Below are positions 63,080-64,000 of a stretch of DNA of 64,000 bases, one piece after another. The translations under genes and the position numbers were made by a program. Under the pieces are notes generated by a model that was given only the letters and a program-made list of their open reading frames with translations, was not told the DNA's origin and ran no database searches. Position 1 is the first letter of the stretch. Every line of letters begins with the position of its first letter. The stretch covers positions 23,116,501 to 23,180,500 of the forward strand of contig NC_079377.1 in the NCBI RefSeq assembly GCF_021018895.1, in the 5' to 3' direction. This stretch comes from Seriola aureovittata. Taxonomy: Eukaryota; Chordata; Actinopteri; Carangiformes; Carangidae.

Positions 63080-64000
63080 GTAGCCTCACCAAGACACAGG
63101 TCAGGTCATCAGTGCAGACAGACACACACACAAACACACAAGGAGCCTTATTGATTGTGTGTAACGTTATCTAGATGGGATCATTTCTATTGATTTAGAA
63201 AGAGGGGTCACTCTGATCAATGCTATCTGCTCGTCTGCTGTGTCATTAGAGCAGAGCCTGAGTGCCAAAATATCTGACTATCTTTCTTTGCTCTTAGAAA
63301 GGCCACCGAGCAGGAGGAGGAATTACTTGTTTGATCTCAGGTATCAACAGCGCCCGACACTGCCGACGTGCCCCGGAGCAAGGGCATCTATAGGTCATCA
63401 GTGTTTACGCTGTCCACTCTGCTCTGAGGACTTGTACCGCACGTGAGTTTACAGCGTCTGAACAGAGATAAGTGGGGTAGGAGTTCAGGAAACAGTGGAA
63501 CGTAAGAACAGGTCAGAACCCTGCGGGGAACCCTGACCTGGTTTTTGCCAAAACGATCCGACTCATGTTTCTCAGATCATCAAGCTTTTGGAAAAAAATA
63601 TGAAATTTCCATTTTCATATGATTGTGAAGTTTAGCTTTTCCTGAAAATGTCTGCCGTATATCTACGAATATTGAAACTAAACTACAAGACACAGAGAGT
63701 AGTTTGACTCGGGGGTGACATATGGACAACGCAACATTTAGTCCATGACACTGGAACAAAAATATTCATTCATTCATTATGTGGCATTTTCAAATATCTT
63801 GTTTACGTATTATATTTATTTTTCTCAATTATATTGTGGTGACAATCACAACTGTTGGCTGGATCTGTTTCTCCTAGAAATTACATTTCTATACAACAGA
63901 AAATACATTTTGGAGGGAATCTTATGCAGACTCGATTACATTTTCTAATTCTGTAACCAGGATATGTTGTTAATTTAGTCACAAACACACTGACGCTGAA

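Noticed and set aside
63240..63446. 68-codon frame with CLRCPLCSEDLYRT resembling a zinc-binding pair
   Set aside because: One C-x2-C without further ligands, no splice context and no family match; more likely chance.

Overview
The window looks like nuclear DNA of a ray-finned fish, probably a percomorph teleost. It is intron-rich and dense in (CA/GT)n microsatellites, and it holds several short non-autonomous DNA transposons and a LINE 3' end of kinds common in teleosts. I see no bacterial, phage or organellar genes. The species cannot be named from the sequence.

I can support one protein-coding gene, on the minus strand between 35,892 and 22,410. It is a ZNF804-family C2H2 zinc-finger gene, best matched to znf804a. 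Four coding exons are visible, with consensus splice sites and consistent phases: exon A 35,788-35,892 (the zinc finger), exon B 31,528-31,664 (a basic helix beginning RLKELKQREF), exon C 29,044-29,168 (the APGSGPMF block), and a very large terminal exon D 22,410-26,713. Joined, they encode 1,556 residues. The family's N-terminal first exon was not found. It probably lies beyond 64,000, which would make 35,893-64,000 part of a long first intron (inference). Family members are nuclear proteins implicated in transcription and RNA processing. Here a single N-terminal finger is followed by a long low-complexity tail with basic clusters, a Cys/Asn/Asp-rich stretch and a proline-rich C-terminus that ends like ZNF804A.

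Layout: 1-22,000 is downstream intergenic DNA with no supported gene. It carries an ATTA-rich inverted-repeat element (1,651-2,560), microsatellite clusters, a dispersed repeat (about 9,283-9,545), a 510-bp TIR element (11,875-12,385) and a TTAA-flanked element (20,343-20,563). Positions 22,410-35,892 hold the gene, with introns of about 2.3, 2.4 and 4.1 kb; a 500-bp purine-rich tract abuts exon C. Positions 35,893-64,000 hold microsatellites, a degenerate tRNA-like array (37.65-38.24 kb), a LINE remnant (41.94-42.77 kb), TIR elements at 46.8 and 57.0 kb, a 34-bp perfect palindrome (47.23 kb), a 21-bp-period minisatellite (48.1-48.9 kb), two AT-rich stretches that read like conserved enhancers (about 45.8-46.3 and 55.8-56.1 kb), and old dispersed repeats.

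No clearly undescribed multi-gene system is visible. The points most worth checking are the extra intron and lineage-specific expansions of the znf804 gene, the candidate enhancers, the tRNA-like array, and the mobile elements whose ends can be defined directly from the sequence.
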